From assembly GCF_007859755.1 (NCBI RefSeq), contig NZ_SJPF01000003.1:558001-622000 (forward strand): a stretch of DNA of 64,000 nucleotides. Direction: 5' to 3'. The DNA is from Blastopirellula retiformator. GTDB lineage: Bacteria; Planctomycetota; Planctomycetia; Pirellulales; Pirellulaceae. This document shows positions 62,552-64,000 of the stretch, piece after piece (position 1 is the stretch's first letter; the number at the start of each line of letters is the position of its first letter). Both the position numbers and the translations under genes were made by a program. Below the pieces are notes generated by a model that saw only the letters and a list, made by a program, of their open reading frames with translations, was not told the origin of the DNA and made no database searches.

Positions 62552-63571
62552 CTAAAGCCAACCATTCTCTCGATACCATTGGCCGGTTTCGCGGAAGCTC
62601 TCGGCGAGCGGTTGTTTGGTCTGAAAGCCGAGTTCCTCTTGGGCGCTAGTAATGTCGCACGTCCAGTCGCCGGCGACCGCTTCCCGAATCTTGTCCAGGC
62701 TCAAGATATTCGGCTTACGGATCGCGCGGCCGAACCACTCGGACAACGTCGCCACGGTCCACAACAGCGGGCGGGGCGTGGTGATCGGCCGCAGTCGCTT
62801 GACGCCAACCGCATCGGCGACCATTTGACCCAATTCCAGGTAAGTTGGCTGCACCGGATCGGAGCTGAAGTAGTAACCGACGCCATCAAATTTATCTTGC
62901 GGGTCGGGGCGATGGGTGATTCGTTTGCCTTGGGCGAGCGCCTGAACCAGCTGTTCGATTAGATCGTCGATGTAGATGACCGATAGCTTTAGATCGGCCC
63001 GCGGCATCGCATGGATGCCAAACCGATTGATCGAACGGAACATCGGAAACAGGTCGCGGTTCTCAGCCCCAAAGATGATGCCGGGCCGCACGATCGTGAT
63101 CGGCACGCGATCGGCCAGCGTTTCCAGCTGTCGTTCGCCGGCTCGTTTGCTTTCGCCATAACCGGAGACCGGCTTGGGGAACTCGTCAGGGCGGCGCCGA
63201 CTATCTTTCTTGGCCGGACCGGCGGCGGCGATGCTGGAGACATAGATTAGCGGCGGAGGATCGGCGAGCGCCGCGACCGCTTCGCCCACCAACCGCGTAC
63301 CATCGCGATTGACGTCAAACAGTTGCTGCCGCGACATGCCGCTGATCAGTCCGGCCGAATGGAAGATCGCATCGCAACCTTCCATCGCCGACGTAAGTTC
63401 GCCACCCTCGGCAAGATCGACTTTGACCAACTCGGCGCCGATTTCCTGCAGGTGGGCGGTTTGCGAACGCTTGCGGACGGCACACCGCAGCGAGTGCCCA
63501 TCGGCGGCCAAACGACGGCAAAGATGTCTGCCGACAAAGCCGCTGCCGCCGGTTACGAAGTAGGTTGCCAT
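62552..63571 (-). CDS. NAD(P)-dependent sugar/steroid epimerase-type dehydrogenase
   Basis: 339 residues, extended short-chain dehydrogenase. The NAD(P) site MATYFVTGGSGFVGRHLCRR, the acidic AELVKVDLAEGG, IFHSAGLISG, the SSIAAAGPAKKDSRR region and catalytic YGESKRAGE are present, followed by RPGIIFGAENRDLF. It acts on a nucleotide sugar, dihydroflavonol or 3-beta-hydroxysteroid-like compound. It follows the BioF-like gene by 49 bp on the same strand. Confidence 0.9.
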   Translation of the reverse strand: MATYFVTGGSGFVGRHLCRRLAADGHSLRCAVRKRSQTAHLQEIGAELVKVDLAEGGELTSAMEGCDAIFHSAGLISGMSRQQLFDVNRDGTRLVGEAVAALADPPPLIYVSSIAAAGPAKKDSRRRPDEFPKPVSGYGESKRAGERQLETLADRVPITIVRPGIIFGAENRDLFPMFRSINRFGIHAMPRADLKLSVIYIDDLIEQLVQALAQGKRITHRPDPQDKFDGVGYYFSSDPVQPTYLELGQMVADAVGVKRLRPITTPRPLLWTVATLSEWFGRAIRKPNILSLDKIREAVAGDWTCDITSAQEELGFQTKQPLAESFRETGQWYRENGWL

Positions 63572-63620
63572 AGAGATGGATCGCGCAGGTTGCCAATCAA
63601 GTGGAAAATCGAACGCGAGC

Positions 63621-64000
63621 TTACAGCAGTTGCTGACGCAAAGTGGCCAACGCCGTCGTCAGCTTGTCGAGATGCGCCGGCGTGTGTGCATAGCTCAGGC
63701 TAATCCGCAGCAGCGACTCGCCGCTGGGAACGCTCGGAGGTCGAATGCCCGGCACGAACAGCCCCTGATCGCGCAAGCGGTGCGAGGCCTGCATGGTTGG
63801 TTCTGGTTCGCCCAGCAGGATCGGAATGATCTGGCTCTCGCCGCCGACTTGCCAGCCTTGTTTGCGTAACGTTTCGCGAAGTGCGTCGGCGCGTTTTAGT
63901 AACAGCTGCCGACGCTCTGGCTCATCCCGCACGATCTGCAGGGCGGCCAGCATCGCCGCTGAAGCGGCCATTGGCGCGGCGGTCGAAAAGACGTAGCTGC
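63621..64000 (-). CDS. BioF/KBL-family aminotransferase-like enzyme, 5' end outside window
   Basis: The last 126 residues are in view. SYVFSTAAPMAASAAMLAAL matches the segment after the PLP lysine in 8-amino-7-oxononanoate synthase and 2-amino-3-ketobutyrate CoA ligase, and the end (GIRPPSVPSGESLLRISLSY, HTPAHLDKLTTALATL) fits the small domain of BioF. BioF joins pimeloyl-ACP or -CoA with alanine in biotin synthesis. The PLP lysine is outside the window, so BioF and KBL cannot be told apart. Confidence 0.8.
   Translation of the reverse strand, partial: SYVFSTAAPMAASAAMLAALQIVRDEPERRQLLLKRADALRETLRKQGWQVGGESQIIPILLGEPEPTMQASHRLRDQGLFVPGIRPPSVPSGESLLRISLSYAHTPAHLDKLTTALATLRQQLL

Overview
The window looks like a high-GC chromosomal segment from a planctomycete, most likely a Pirellulales/Blastopirellula-type bacterium. 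This is an inference from gene content: DUF1559 prepilin-like proteins, an SHD1-domain beta-propeller protein, Tat-exported MocA-type oxidoreductases, an M56 peptidase/BlaI pair, a Ser/Thr kinase with an extracytoplasmic sensor, and many lone genes on alternating strands. No rRNA, tRNA, CRISPR array or intact transposase gene was seen.

Layout. 1-0.9 kb: 3' part of an MFS exporter. 1.0-4.3 kb: an island dense in repeats around one RepA/RecA-like ATPase gene whose 3' third is built from dispersed palindromic repeats. 4.4-13.3 kb: housekeeping block (dgt, smpB, lipB-lipA-yjdM, pheS-pheT, rpmI-rplT, rsfS). 13.4-20.6 kb: nested MITEs, an MFS exporter, and a blaI/M56-TlpA sensor pair with a clear promoter and two operator-like palindromes. 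21-28.5 kb: a leftward cluster (CE15 glucuronoyl esterase, XylR-like regulator, Gfo/Idh/MocA oxidoreductase, sugar isomerase, DJ-1 protein) plus phoH. 29-34 kb: a soluble FlhA C-domain protein, two secreted cysteine-rich proteins, YihY, a Spy-like protein, fxsA. 34-45 kb: a sensor kinase, cysK, a MITE-broken DUF4112 operon, an SHD1/propeller protein, a two-gene ABC importer, a CDF transporter. 45-64 kb: glnE, a secreted methyltransferase, CYTH protein, pepT, a glycosyltransferase-like protein, an LRR membrane protein, a K+ channel, transaldolase, a Tat-exported unknown, an epimerase and the end of a BioF-like enzyme.

The most distinctive structure is a pair of small non-autonomous transposable elements. 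MITE-A (149 bp full length, six copies) has imperfect terminal inverted repeats and 4-bp YTAR target duplications (CTAG, CTAA, TTAG), the signature of IS5-type transposases. MITE-B (157 bp full length, three copies) has GAGCG termini and TA duplications, as for IS630/Tc1-mariner transposases. One MITE-A sits inside a MITE-B, and removing it with one target copy restores exactly 157 bp. Four of the nine insertions fall in the stop codon of the adjacent gene and keep a stop, while one splits a DUF4112 gene so precisely that the original reading frame can be rebuilt.

Other points worth a second look are a LipB homologue without the catalytic Lys and Cys, a FlhA cytoplasmic domain without membrane part fused to an Sm-like N-terminus, an M56 peptidase fused to a TlpA thioredoxin domain, tandem secreted Cys-rich proteins, and PheT without its tRNA-binding OB domain.
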